Made by a program: the position numbers and the translations under genes. A DNA stretch of 64,000 bases from Siderastrea radians (taxonomy: Eukaryota; Cnidaria; Anthozoa; Scleractinia; Rhizangiidae): positions 5,451,494 through 5,515,493 of the forward strand of contig OZ024891.1 of NCBI GenBank assembly GCA_964017195.1. The letters are read 5' to 3'. Position 1 is the first letter of the stretch, and every line of letters begins with the position of its first letter. Below, piece by piece: positions 12,645 through 25,299 of the stretch. A model generated the notes under the pieces. It made no database searches and was not told where the DNA came from. It saw only the letters and a list, made by a program, of their open reading frames with translations.

Positions 12645-13858
12645 GGTAGGGGACCTTAGAGCAAACATGGTGGAAGTCTATACAAAGAATTCCAAGTCCT
12701 TCACCTAGAGTACTACACTTTAATTAATCTTATTCATATAATATATTGCATCTTCCCAAAACCTTGAGAAGATAAACCAACTTCACATCGCAATGTGCCA
12801 TGCATTGTTTCTCCAGAAAACCTTACTAATTTTCGCAAATGACAAATACATGTGGCTTCTGGGCCTTTTCCCAATAAAAACTAGAAAGTATTGGTAGCAC
12901 ATGCTAACTCCTATTCGAAAAGTTATCACATGAAATGCAAGCAACAGGGAGAGACAATGGGTCTAGGAGCATGAATAGTTTAAAGTTCGAAGATCCTACT
13001 TGCCTCATCGTTTATTTGTATGACGACCTAAAGGTGCCTGTCCGATGCCTGGCATCAACACAAACAATATTTTATACAAAAAAAAAATGCCAAAATGTTC
13101 ATTGAACCAATTTCGTGAGCTTGCAAGTGCAAGTTAAATAACTAGAGCAAAAACTCGTCATAAAAATAAATGGACTGATTCCTAATATTTCATCAACAAA
13201 CTCGGACTGCAAAAAACTCTGAACATTACAATATTGTTAGAAATTGTCAATTGGGTTGAAACATGCAACTAATCAGTAGTCAAACCATTCATGTCCAAGC
13301 ATTTTGACACCAATAAGAGGGACCAATAACTTTTGAAATTATGCCAGTTTAACTTAAACAAAATAAAAAAAACGAACAAACAAAGAACAGATGAAATAAA
13401 AAATCATGCTGTCAAGCCAGAGAAGGTATCTGTTAGTCCAAGCAAACTTGTCGATACAGCAAACTATCATTATATTCAAAGCACACTACCAATAAAAAAT
13501 CTGGCCATTATCATCCATAAATGGAAAAAATACAGCTTTGACGTGACAAATTTCAACTCCCTCATGACATTTTGATCATCTAATTTACAATTTCTATCAT
13601 AAATGTACAGTCTCGTTAGCCTGCAACAATGCTTTGGCCTTAAACAATATGCAAAAGAAGCAGTTGTTGTCACACTTTGATTATTATGGCAGTTATAATC
13701 ACAAAATTCTTTCTCTCAATACTAATTTTTTTCCAATATAAAAAAATGGAAAGACATGCATGTACTGCAGAGAGGCAGCTACATTCTCTTTTTATATAAA
13801 AATATAACTTTGACAACTATATTTCAAAAACCTAAATATAAATTAAATCACTAAGATT
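12645..13858. other. Downstream flank and probable 3' UTR of calumenin copy B
   Basis: AT-rich with no recognised gene. TTTATT at 13011-13016 is a possible poly(A) signal for copy B. Confidence 0.4.
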
Positions 13859-16800
13859 CTAAAACTCGTCATGTCTCGTCAGTGCCTCTCCAAAGTCTGT
13901 TGCTTGGCTGCCAACAAACACGTCATGCTTCTCAAGAATTTCCTCCTTTGTCAGCTCCCCATCCTAAAAAAAAACAAGATATAGTTATGTTAATTACCAG
14001 AGCTCAACACTAACAGTGGTCTGCTGGCCATTGGCCGGAACAAACAACACTTTGGCCAGCAGAAATTTGGAACAACTGGCCATTTTGTCCTTGATTATTT
14101 TTGAATTATTTGCGTACCTTACTAAGCAAACTTCAAAATATTAATTTCTTAGGCTTTTGAAACGAAAAACTTTTTCCAAGTTATTGTGCCAACACAAGCA
14201 TGAATCATATCTCCATCATGTTGACTGGGCTTGTCCTGAACTAGTCATGTTGGTCAGTCTCTTTCATAATTGTTTAGAGGTTATACTTATTACAAACTAG
14301 TCAATAAAAACATTTGTCATTAAGATTGAGTTGCTCCTAGTGGCTCCTAGTGGCCAGTAAAACTTATAAAATGTCCATACACTGTACATTTTCAAACAAA
14401 GGGCACTTTTTCACATTCTTTCTGATTCAAGTCTGCTTACTAAGCATTTTGAAGTGGAGATAATTGAGCTCTGGATAATCGAGGCCTGACTGTACAAGGG
14501 AATGTGATCAGTTTAACAAGTCTGACCTTGAAGACAAAATGTAACATTTGAGAAAGACATTTGAGAAATTTGGTTGTACAAAGTATAATGGACATTTGCA
14601 GCTGTTATTGGATGGTTTTTTAATTTGAGCCCCTGCAGAAATTCCTCTTTAGTTCCATACTTTCCTTTAAAAATTTTGGCCTTTGAGACCCCCTACCCCC
14701 TCAAAATTTCCAGTGACCAATCATGGCGAGGGTATGGATATTTTCTGGAACCACACATTTCCAGCTTGCACCAGGTTTACAAAGCAAATTTAAACCTGCA
14801 GGCCTACTAGCACTATGTACACATAGTTTTCTTACCCCATCTGTGTCAGCCTCCCGCACAAGATGTCTAGCCTCTGCTTCAACATGGTCATAATCAGGAG
14901 GAATAATCCAGTCCTTCACTTCATCCTGTTGCCAAAAAGCAATACCAAGGTTAAATCAAGAACTGCACCCAGCTGGTTATGAAAATTAATCACTAGCTTG
15001 TCAACTTTATGACACTGTCCCACAAAATTTGCAGAAACAATAAAAGTCTTCAAAAATTCATAAAATATCGGCAAGAACTTTCTTGTAAAACATGAAAAAC
15101 AAAAAGAGTAACACTAATATAAACCCACGACAAATAAATTCTGTGTAAGCCAAAAAAAATGATCTCTAAAAGATTTGCCACAAGAGTATTGGCTGAAATT
15201 ATCAGTACATTTTTTTTCCTGACTACAATTCTGCCTGCTAACCCTTTAAACCCCGAGTGACGAGCATCTAATTTCTCCTTACAATATCCCTACTTGATCA
15301 AACATACAGATCACAAGAAAAAAGGTAAATGATCACCAAATGTGAAATGTCTTGATGTTTGTGCAAATTCTCTTAACTAGTACCATAAGAAATGTATGGA
15401 GAACACTAAGGAGAATGCGCATATTAATATTGGGGCTTAAAGGGATAAAGAAAACCTTCAACACATCAGTGCTGCAGGTTTTGTTTTGCCACATACATAA
15501 CTTTTTCTTAATTTCAAAAGGAAATGACAACAAGAAAAAATGTAAGTAATCACAGAATATACATGGACACATACTCTATCCATTTTGCCATCCTTGTTTT
15601 TGTCACGGAATTCATTGAAATGATCTCTTTCACTTTTCACCCAGTCAGGCTCCTCTTGGTCTTTTTCTTTTTCACTCTCTGGATACAGGTCACCTGAATA
15701 CGACCACAAAAATCTCTGTCAGTTACGTCATACTTACCACATGCTAGAAAATGGCATTTGGAACCTAGCCCAGGAGGGGTACTCTGTGAAGTTTTGAGTG
15801 GGGTGTGCTGCTGAGACTCTATGACACTGAAATGCTGGAACCAAACCATGTTCAGCTGCATTTTGCAACCCTATTCTTAACTAGACACCAACAATCCCTC
15901 ACCTACATATACCCCAGACTTGCTGAGTGGACTGAATTCTTTGTACCACTTCCCAGATAAATGATATTCTATTCTACACCAAATTAAACCCTCCATTACC
16001 TTATCACAGAAGACTAAATGGATTGAATACCATACTTTTCACACCAACACACTCCCACTTGGCTGGAAGATAGATGGGTGTACTCCCCAAACCCTGGCAA
16101 ATTTAGGTCAACACAAACATGTGAGTGGTCTCATGGATGAGAAGAGAATTGTCTGAGTGAAAAAGTCTGCAGCACTCATGGATAAAATCAGACTGTACAA
16201 TTTGATTAGTTTTTTATCTAACTCATGTGTGGAGCTTACTGCGCTCTCCTTTGGGAGTAACAACTAAGCATTTGAGTAGCACAGACATGTAAAGTTGACT
16301 TAAGTGCACAAACCAAAATCTTGCATATTTTCAATTAATGGAAAACATACAGAGTTGTCCCCAACTTTTTGAGTAGCTGGCAAAAATTAGTAAGTAGCCA
16401 GATAGTGATTATTGAGCGCCGAAGGCGATCCCTTCTAGGGGGGTCTGGGGGCATGCGCCCCTCCCCCAAAAAAATTTTTACATTTTAAGTCCCCAGAAAT
16501 GGAATTTTTCTTGATTCTGAGCACAAATTTCCAATAATGTCAGTTCCAGAAGACCCAAAAGTAATCGTAACTTTTCAATTTTATTTCTATAAACTCATGC
16601 TTTCAGTAGTTTTCTACATGTAATTCCCAGAACTCGCATTATGAACAAAAAGTCGTGTATCTCTGTGCCAGCCAGATTATTTTTAAGTCAATAAACCGCA
16701 ATAAGAAATAAGTTTCATTTTCATATATCTGCGCCAGTAAAGGAACAAGTAATTTGTCTTAAAAATATGTATATATTGCAAAAGTAGCCGGCACAAATGA

Positions 16801-19366
16801 CCCAAGTAGCCGGTTAATTCTGCCGGCTGTTAGGGACAACCCTGAAACATACCCAAGTATTCATCAAGTGATACAAATCCATCACCATCTTTGTCAATGT
16901 CTTGTAACGTCTCATCTACTACAACATCCTTCATGTGATCGTACTCTTCTGGATGAAGGAAGGCAGTGTATTCTTCTTTTGTAATTTTATTGTCTTTGTT
17001 GATGTCAGCCTTCGCCCAGCGTCTCCTGTCCCGCGTCAACATGTCTTTATATTCATATTCATCTTCCTCTAAAAAAATTAATAAAGCATGACTTAAATGT
17101 GTTATTCAGTGATTTAGTTACAATTTGCTAAAAGTGAGTCCCACCCCATGAAAAATAATGAGTCCCAGACCAAACCAACGAGTCCCAGCTATCAAGTGCT
17201 TGAACTCATACTTTGTTGTTGTTGTTGTTGTTTTGTTTTTTCGTCTCAGCTATTATCATAAATGGCAGGCTTTAATGAGCTTTGTATGGCACACACTTTA
17301 TTCCAGATTTGATACAATCACGTTCCCAGGGTCCTCTCAACACCAAAATACGTAACCACTTGATCACAAACAAACATGGCGGCGTTTGGAATAGATCAAA
17401 TTTATTAATAATGCAAGTAAAGGCTTGAAGTGCTGGCTCCAGAATCAACATTTTGGTATGGGCTCCACGTAAAGAAAGGCTTGGGGCTCTGGGCTCCATG
17501 GCAAAAAAGGAGACGCCATTCGGGACTCTGCGTCAAGCTTTACCTGTAATATATCCATACGTCAAATTTTTGTACAGCTCCCAACTGATTGGCTCATTTG
17601 GATCTGCTCTCTTTTTGTCAATATAAAGCTCCTCAACAGACATGTGTGACTGTTCAAGTTTTTTTAGCTGATCCCACTGCCGGTCCACATCCTCGTAGAT
17701 GTACCGCTTCGACGTGAATCGGATCCAGTCTTCCAGCTCTTTCTGTGTAACCTTCCCACTGTGATCCTTGTCAATTCTATCAACAATTTTTCTGAAAGGG
17801 AAAAAAAACAATACTTGAAGCACTGATTGTTATCCGTAGTGCAAGGTATTGGCACCTGCATAATCAGAGGATTCTTCAGCAATTCATTTACTAGCAAGCG
17901 TGAGTTTCATAGCTCTGACAAGGAGCCATTTGAAGTTTCCTCTCAGACGTGCCCCTTTGCTTATTTGTCTCGTTGAATCAACATGCTTATATTATTAATT
18001 CCCCCACGTTTTGGATGCTTTTAATTTCAGACAATAAAAAGCATTATTATTGTTATTATTATTATTATTATTATTATTGTTATTGTTATTATCAATCGTA
18101 ACAGATGTCTGAAATTTTATCTTAACTTCGTCTGAAATCAATATAAATTATATGACTGAAAAAAAATGTCCAAAATTAAATGTGTCTAAAATACTAATGT
18201 TCAAACTATCTTACAAACACAAAAACAAAATTAAGGGACTCAAGCACTTTTGGTTATTTCCTAGCTTTGAGGTTAATTATGAAATACAACATTTAAAAAA
18301 AAGGATGAAAGGAGTTAAATGACTAATTTTACTTGTCCCATAAGTACCCATTTTTCACAAACAGACAAAGATAAACAAAAGCTGAAAGGAAGTAACAAGG
18401 GGGTATACAATTTTTCCACCCGGCCCATCCCCGCTACATGTAGGTGCTGTGTGACACGTGGCATTTTCACACAACGAAACTGACAAGCCGCATGAAATCT
18501 GCTACATTAGACTGCGTAATCTCGACCACAATATTAAACAAGTTCCTTTATCTAGAAACTAGATTGAAATATCTGATAATAAAATGCACAGCATGGCTTT
18601 AATAATTCACACGGAAGGGAGAATAACCGGTAAAGCTCTAAGCGTGAACCATATCGAACAATAGGCCAATTATAAGATCGATGTAGCCACAAGCTAAACA
18701 TTTATTTAGTTGCCAAGATATTTTTGCCTAGGAAACCGGCAGAAAATGGTAGTTGTGAATTTTAACGACTTGGAAATAAATATGCATAAATTTTATTTGG
18801 GGTGTAAGTCGAAATAAGTGCAAAAAAGTACTTTTGGTCGTCCGAAACAAGCCCCCAGGACGGTAAGAGCCCATATCTGAATGTCAACGTGGCAGGCTGT
18901 GTTGACATGGATCGCTAATTCGAATGCTTCGAAATTTTCGATCGTCAATAAAACATCCCACACTCTGCCATAAAGAGATCTAACAGAAGTTGATTCTTCT
19001 CAAACTTTAACTCAAGCTGATAATCCAAAAATTTTGCTTTTGGTTTGAAATAACAACAGTGGTTCAACGTGCGCGATAGTTCTGCAAACAGCTCGCTACA
19101 GGAAAATAATTTCTAGTGATGAGCTCCACTTACCCAAGTCTTTCCTTGGATTCATCAGGAGTCAGCTCGTCAAATTTTCTCTTGTCCTTTCCCAGAAAAG
19201 CTTCATGGTCGTATTCAGTGTTGTGTTCTTCGCCTTTGAAATGTTCTTCCTCTGAAAGATCCTGGTCGTACACTCGATCTTTTTTCTGTCCTTTGGCTTC
19301 AGGCGGGCGCGCATCAACGAGCAGCAGACACATACAGACACAAACCGTGGAGAAAAGCCGAGCCAT
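13859..19366 (-). CDS. CALU: Calumenin-like ER calcium-binding protein, copy B
   Basis: Six coding exons on the minus strand: 19134-19366, 17544-17791, 16853-17068, 15575-15693, 14836-14925 and 13859-13963. They join in frame to 336 residues with exactly the same exon phases as copy A. The protein starts [19 protein letters not shown] (signal peptide) and ends HDEF. EF-hand loops 1 ([12 protein letters not shown]), 4 ([12 protein letters not shown]), 5 ([12 protein letters not shown]) and 6 ([12 protein letters not shown]) are canonical. Loop 2 is degenerate and loop 3 has Asn for Gly at position 6. Stretches such as [12 protein letters not shown] and [11 protein letters not shown] are close to vertebrate calumenin as I recall it, so this looks like the more conserved paralogue. 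Expected location is the ER/secretory lumen. The donor of exon 3 (at 16851-16852) sits inside a transposon target-site duplication. TTTATT at 13011-13016 is a possible poly(A) signal in a long 3' UTR. Confidence 0.95.
15242..15444. mobile_element. piggyBac-like MITE, copy 1 (intron 4 of calumenin copy B)
   Basis: CCCTTTAAACCCC...GGGGCTTAAAGGG termini; the interior is shared with copies at 42952, 43990 and 51724. Its flanks are CTAA and ATAA, decayed from the TTAA seen at two of the other copies. Confidence 0.7.
16350..16844. mobile_element. hAT-like element abutting the exon-3 donor of calumenin copy B
   Basis: Left end CAGAGTTGTCCCCAAC and inverted right end CAGGGTTGTCCCTAAC. AAACATAC occurs at 16343-16350 and again at 16845-16852, as an 8-bp target duplication (one base overlaps the left terminus). 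The right copy contains the GT of the splice donor on the gene strand. Confidence 0.75.
18043..18090. repeat. (ATT)n microsatellite
   Basis: An interrupted ATT/GTT run in intron 1 of calumenin copy B. Confidence 0.8.
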
Positions 19367-19490
19367 GATTCAGAAATGAATTCCCAGCTCGCGAAAATGC
19401 TAAATAATCGGTCACCAGAAATTATTCACAAACCGAGTTTCCCGGGCCAGTGCCTAAATAGAGACGAGGAGTGCACGACCATGGAGACCG

Positions 19491-19558
19491 TGATTGGATA
19501 ATTATGATCACGTTGGATCTTTTCTTTATTCTGATTGGCTAATATTTGCCACGTTGGC
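19491..19558 (-). promoter_or_regulatory. Conserved promoter blocks of calumenin copy B
   Basis: TGATTGGATAAT lies at 19491-19502 and TGCCACGTTGGC at 19547-19558, the same two words as upstream of copy A and in the same order. A second ATTGG (19534-19538) sits ten bases from the CCACG core. The surrounding sequence has diverged, so retention of these words suggests use. Confidence 0.45.
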
Positions 19559-19848
19559 AAGGGAGTATCACTTCCAGGTTATCTGATGGAATTGGGGAAA
19601 ACCGCGGAGAAACGTCTGGAACGTGCCAAGGTGCCAAGGTGCCAACGTGGCCACCGCTGGTTCTGGAGCCTGTTCTCGGAAGAGTTTTACGCAAAATAAT
19701 TTTAAAAGGCTTTTACTTTTATAATGGAACCCGGAGCCTAAGTGTTTCCGGAGAAACATGTTGATTGTGGTTCCTTGAAGCCAGACAACTGGAGAAGCCG
19801 GACGGGACTGATTCGACCTCAATAAAGTTAATGTATGTTATTACACCA

Positions 19849-22800
19849 GGCTGAAGTTGTCTGCCAATTCACTGCCAATTCGCCGGCTGCCAATTCGACC
19901 GGCTGAAGTTGTCTGCCAATTCGATTTAAGCGAGAAATAGTAAAATTAGGGGTGAGAATCAGTAGAAGAACTATAAAATACGTGTATAAATACTTCCAAA
20001 ATACTTAAAAAAGGTTTTTCAAACGCAGTCAGCCGTTCCGAAGGAAGTATATTTGTTGTGTGACATTGCAATAGTGGAGTATCATTTACATTTTCTTTAG
20101 TTTGATACAGGTTTAGGTAAGGAATAACTCGTAACGCAACACATCACCTGTTAGTAATATAATTTTATTGTCATTCTTACCGCACGTTTAACTCATCTCA
20201 ATGCCCTTTACATCCATCTCAACACTTTCACTGCGAGAAAGACCTTCACAGACATCGCACATTTATTAAGACTTGAGGCTTGAATGCACGTTTCGGGTAA
20301 TGAATAACTTTTCACATGACATTTAAGTTATCAGTAAAATGGCTTTATTGTAAACCTCACCGTATATTTAGCTTATCTCAATCACTTTTACAACCAAATC
20401 GATAACTTTTCTGTAAGAAATGGCGGCACAAACATCGTACATTTTCTAACACTTACTGACCTCGTATGCTTATTTCCGGTAGGGAATAACTTTTGACGTG
20501 ACATTTCACTTATCAGTAAGACAATTTTACTGTAAACCTTATCGTATCTTTACCTCATCTCAATCCTCTTTGCACCCATCTCAACACTTCTACTACGAGA
20601 AATAGCGACGCAAACATCGTATTTACTAAGGCTAAAGCTCGTATGAGTGTTTCCGGTGTGGAATAACTTTTCACGTGACATTTCAATCATCAGTAAAATA
20701 GTTTAACTGTAAACCTTACCGTATATTTAGCTCATCTCAATGGCCTTTACACCCATCTCAACACTTTTACTATGAGAAATGGCGACACAAACAGTGTACA
20801 TTTGCTAAGACTTGAAGCTCGTATGAGCATTTCCGGTATAGAATAACATTGCACGTGACATTTCAGTTATTTGTAAAATCGTTGTATGGTAAACCTTACG
20901 TATATTTAGCTCATTTCAATGTCCTTTGCACCCATCTCCAACATTTTTTTACCAGAAATGAGGACACAAACATAAGACACCCACTAAGACACCGTATGGC
21001 CTTGATTGGGACATATTAATCGGGGAGCGCAACCAACAACGAGAGGTCCTCAGACGAGAGCGTGAAGCAAGTGAAAAGTCTAGGCGTAAGCAGAAAACAC
21101 CGAGAAAAGTCAGAAAAGTAACAAAGTAGCTTAATACAAGGTCTCTTTCCATAAGCCTTTCCACCTAACAAAAAATATTTAAACTTGTCACGTGACAAGT
21201 TATTTGCTTCCAGAAACAGACATTTGATTTGTTTCAAGTCGCTGTTCTCTCTTTGTACAGCGTTGAGATGAACGTAGAAGTAGTTGAGACGACATAAGGA
21301 ACAGGTAACGTTGAAATTTAAAACAGTTGTATGGACATTGAAAAGTCACGTGACAAGTTATTCGCTTCCGGAAACGGACATTTGATTTGTTTTAAGTCGT
21401 TGCCTTTTTCTTTGTAAATCGTTGAGATGGAAGAAGAAGTAGTTGAGATGATGCAAGGAACAGGTAAGGTTGAATTTTAAAACAGTTGGGTGGACATTGA
21501 AAAGTCACGTGACAAGTTATTCGTTTCCGGAAACGGACATTTGATTTGTTTTAAGTCGCTGTCCCTTTCTTTGTAAAGCGTTGAGATGGAAGGAGAAGTA
21601 GTTGAGATGCTACAAGGAACTGCCAAGGTGTTCATTAAAAACAGTTGAATGGACAGTGAAAAGTCGCGTGACAAGTAATTCGCTTCCGGAAACGGACATA
21701 TGATTTGCTTTAAGTCGCTGTCTCTTTCTTTGTAAAGCGTTGAGATGGAAGTAGAGGTAGTTGAGATGACACAAGGAACAGGTAAGGTTGAATCTTAAAA
21801 CGGTTGGGTGGACATTGAACAATCACGTGACAAGTTAATCGCTTCCGGAAACGGACATTTGATTTGTATTTGTAAGCAAACTGTCACCGTTGAGCCGCTG
21901 TTCTCACTTCGTAAAGCATTGAGATGGTTATTTCATACCCCAGGTTCCATACCAGAAACGCTCATACAAGCTTTACGTCTTTAGTAAAAGTGCAATGTTT
22001 GTGTGGCTATTTCTCATAGTAAACGTGTTGAGTTGGGGGTAAAGGGCGTCGAGATGAGCTTACTATACGGTAAGGTTTACAGTAAAACTGTTTTACTTTT
22101 AATTGAAATGTGACGCGACAAGTTATTCCACACCGGAAACGCTCATACAAGCTTTACCCTTAGTAAATATACGATGTTTGCGTCGCCATTTCTCACAGTA
22201 GAAGTGTTGAGATGGGTGCAAAGAGGATTGAGATGAGGTAAATATACGATAAAGTTCAGAGTAAGATTGTCTTACTGATAAGTGAAATGTCACGTGACAA
22301 GTTATTCCATACCGGAAACGCTCATACAAGCTTTAGTCTTAGTAAGAATACGAAGTTTGTGTTGCCATTTCTCGTAGTAAAAGTGTTGAGATGGGTGCAA
22401 AGGGCATTGAGATGAGCTTAATATACGGTAAGGTTTACAGTAAGATTGTTTTACTGATAAGTGAAATGTCACGTGACAAGTTATTCCATACCGGAAAGGC
22501 TCATACCAGCTTCAGTCTTAGTAAATGTACAATGTTTGTGTCGCCACTTCCTGGAGTAGAAGTGTTGAGATGGGTGTAAAGGTCATTGAGATGAGCTAAA
22601 TATCCAGTAAAGTTTGTAACAAAACTATTTTACTAATAGCTGTAATGTCACGTGACAAGTTATTCCATGCTGGAAACGCTCATACAAGCTTTATTCTTAG
22701 TAAATATTCGATGTTTGTGTCACCATTTATCGTAGTAAAATTGTTGAGATGGGTGCAAAGGGCATTGAGATGAGCTTAATATACAGTAAGGTTTACAGTA

Positions 22801-25041
22801 AGATTGTCTTACTGATAAGTGAAATGTCACGTGACAAGTTATTCCATACTGGAAACGCTCATACAAGCTTTAGTCTTAGTAAGTATACGAAGTTTCTGTT
22901 TCCATTTCTCGTAGAAAAAGTGTTGAGATGGGTGTAAATGGCATTGAGATGAGCTAAATATACAATAAGGTTTACAGTAAAATTGTTTTACTGATGATGA
23001 AAATGTCATGTGACAAATTATTCCATACCGGAAACACTCATACGAGCCTTAGCCGTAGTAAATATACGATGTTTGCGTTGCTATTTCTCGTAGTAGAAGT
23101 GTTGAGATGGGTGTAAAGGGCATTGAGATGAGCTTAATATACGGTAAACTTCACAGTAAAATTGTCTTACTGATAAGTGAAATGTCACGTGACAAGTTAT
23201 TCCATACTGGAAGCGCTCATACAAGCTTTAGTCTTAGTAAGTATACGAAGTTTTTGTTTCCATCTCTCGTAGAAAAAGTGTTGAGATGGGTGTAAATGGC
23301 ATTGAGATGAGCTAAATATACAATAAGGTTTACAGTAAAATTGTTTTACTGATGATGAAAATGTCATGTGACAAATTATTCCATACCGGAAACACTCATA
23401 CGAGCTTCAGCCGTAGTAAATATACGATGTTTGTGTCGCTATTTCTCGTAGTAGAAGTGTTGAGATGGGTGTAAAGGGCATTGAGATGAGCTTAATATAC
23501 GGTAAACTTCGCAGTAAAATTGTCTTACTGATAAGTGAAATGTCACGTGACAAGTTATTCCATACCAGAAACGCTCATACAAGCTTTAGTCTTAGTAAGT
23601 ATACGAAGTTTGTGTTGCCATCTCTCGTAGAAAAAGTGTTGAGATGGGTGTAAAGGGCATTGAGATGAGCTAAATATGCAATAAGGTTTACAGTAAAATT
23701 GTTTTACTGATGATGAAAATGTCATGTGACAAATTATTCCATACCGGAAACACTCATACGAGCTTTAGCCGTAGTAAATATACGATGTTTGCGTTGCTAT
23801 TTCTCGTAGTAGAAGTGTTGAGATGGGTGTAAAGGGCATTGAGATGAGCTTAATATACGGTAACCTTCACAGTAATTCTTACTGGTAAGTGAAATGTCAC
23901 GTGACAAGTTATTCCATACCGGAAACGCTCATACAAGCTTTAGTCTTAGTAAGTTCACGAAGTTCGTGTTTCCATTTCTCGTAGAAAAAGTGTTGAGATG
24001 GGTGTAAATGGCATTGAGATGAGCTAAATATACAATAAGGTTTACAGTAAAATTGTTTTACTGATGATGAAAATGTCATGTGACAAATTATTCCATACCG
24101 GAAACACTCATACGAGCTTTACCCTTAGTAAATATTCGATGTTTGCGTCGCTATTTCTCGTAGTAGAAGTGTTGAGATGGGTGTAAAGGCCATTGAGATG
24201 AGCTTAATATACGGTAAACTTCACAGTAAAATTGTCTTACTGATAAGTGAAATGTCACGTGACAAGTTATTCCATACCGGAAACACTCATACGAGCCTTA
24301 GCCTTAGTAAATATACGAAGTTTGTGTTTCCATTTCTCGTAGAAAAAGTGTTGAGATGGGTGTAAAGGGCATTGAGATGAGTTAAATATACAATAAGGTT
24401 TACAGTAAAATTGTCTTACTGATAAGTGAAATGTCACGTCAAAAGTTATTCCCTACCGGAAATAACCATACGAGGTGAAGTCTTGAAAATGTACGATGTT
24501 TGTGCCGCCATTTATTATAGAAAAGTTATCGATTTGGTTGTAAAAGTGATTGAGATAAGCTAAATATACGGTAAGGTTTACAATAAAGCCATTTTACTGA
24601 TAACTTAAATGTCATGTGAAAAGTTATTCATTACCCGAAACGTCCATACAAGCTTCAAGTCTTAATAAATGTGCGATGTCTGTGAAGGTCTTTCTCACAG
24701 TAAAAGTGTTGAGATGGATGTAAAGGACATTGAGGTGAACTAAACGTGCGGTAAGAATGACAATATAATTATAAACTTGTATCAAACTAAATAAAAATGT
24801 AAATAATACTCGACGACTGTGATGTCACGCAACTGTTATGCCGCCCCTTTCTGAACGACAGTCTGCGTTTGAAAACCTTATTTAAAGTATTTTGGAAGTA
24901 TTGACACACGAATTTTATGGTTTTCAGCTGATTGTCAGCCCTAATTTTACTACTTCTCGGCTAAATCGAATTGGGAGACAACTTCAGCAGGTCGAATTGG
25001 CAGCCAGCGAATTGGCAGTGAATTGGCAGACAACTTCAGCC
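19849..25041. mobile_element. 5.2-kb palindromic TIR element packed with satellite repeats
   Basis: The terminal ~200 bases are inverted copies: GGCTGAAGTTGTCTGCCAAT onward at the left and its mirror ending at 25041. Both ends carry several GCCAATTC words and then AGTAAAATTAGG and ATACTTCCAAAATACTT. Inside, ~180-bp satellites run one way from about 20.1 to 21.0 kb and the opposite way from about 21.9 to 24.8 kb, around a core of ~159-bp units. No transposase frame and no clear target duplication were found. It lies between calumenin copy B and the TSSK-like gene. Confidence 0.75.
21160..24800. repeat. Satellite arrays (159-bp core units and ~179-bp arm units)
   Basis: Core units repeat at 158-160 bases near 21187, 21345, 21504, 21663 and 21824. 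Arm units repeat at about 179 bases. Between 22.8 and 24.3 kb they alternate as a two-monomer, ~358-bp higher-order unit (GTCACGTGACAAGTTATTCC alternating with GTCATGTGACAAATTATTCC). Repeated 62-codon frames here come from the repeat and are not genes. Confidence 0.85.
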
Positions 25042-25299
25042 AGTTTTTACGTTTGTTCGTCATCGGAAGGAGCTGTCTCTTAGAGTTCATTTTTGTGCAC
25101 GTGAAAGTCAGTTTAATTCTGACTTTCCCCGAAGAGAACTCTCTGTGTTGGCTCAATATAAATCAAAATCAGTCAACTCAGCCTTTTCGGGAGTCGGCTC
25201 CTCGGTTTTCATAGCAATGCGCTTTAAGTTTTCGGTTTCTTCAGCGTTTTCGATCTTCGTTGTGTGAACGATAGGCCAAAACAGGGCCGTAGCCAGACT

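Noticed and set aside
22391..24365. Series of 62-codon frames starting MGVKGIEMSLIYGK
   Set aside because: They recur at the 358-bp satellite period and decay with it, so they are by-products of the repeat.
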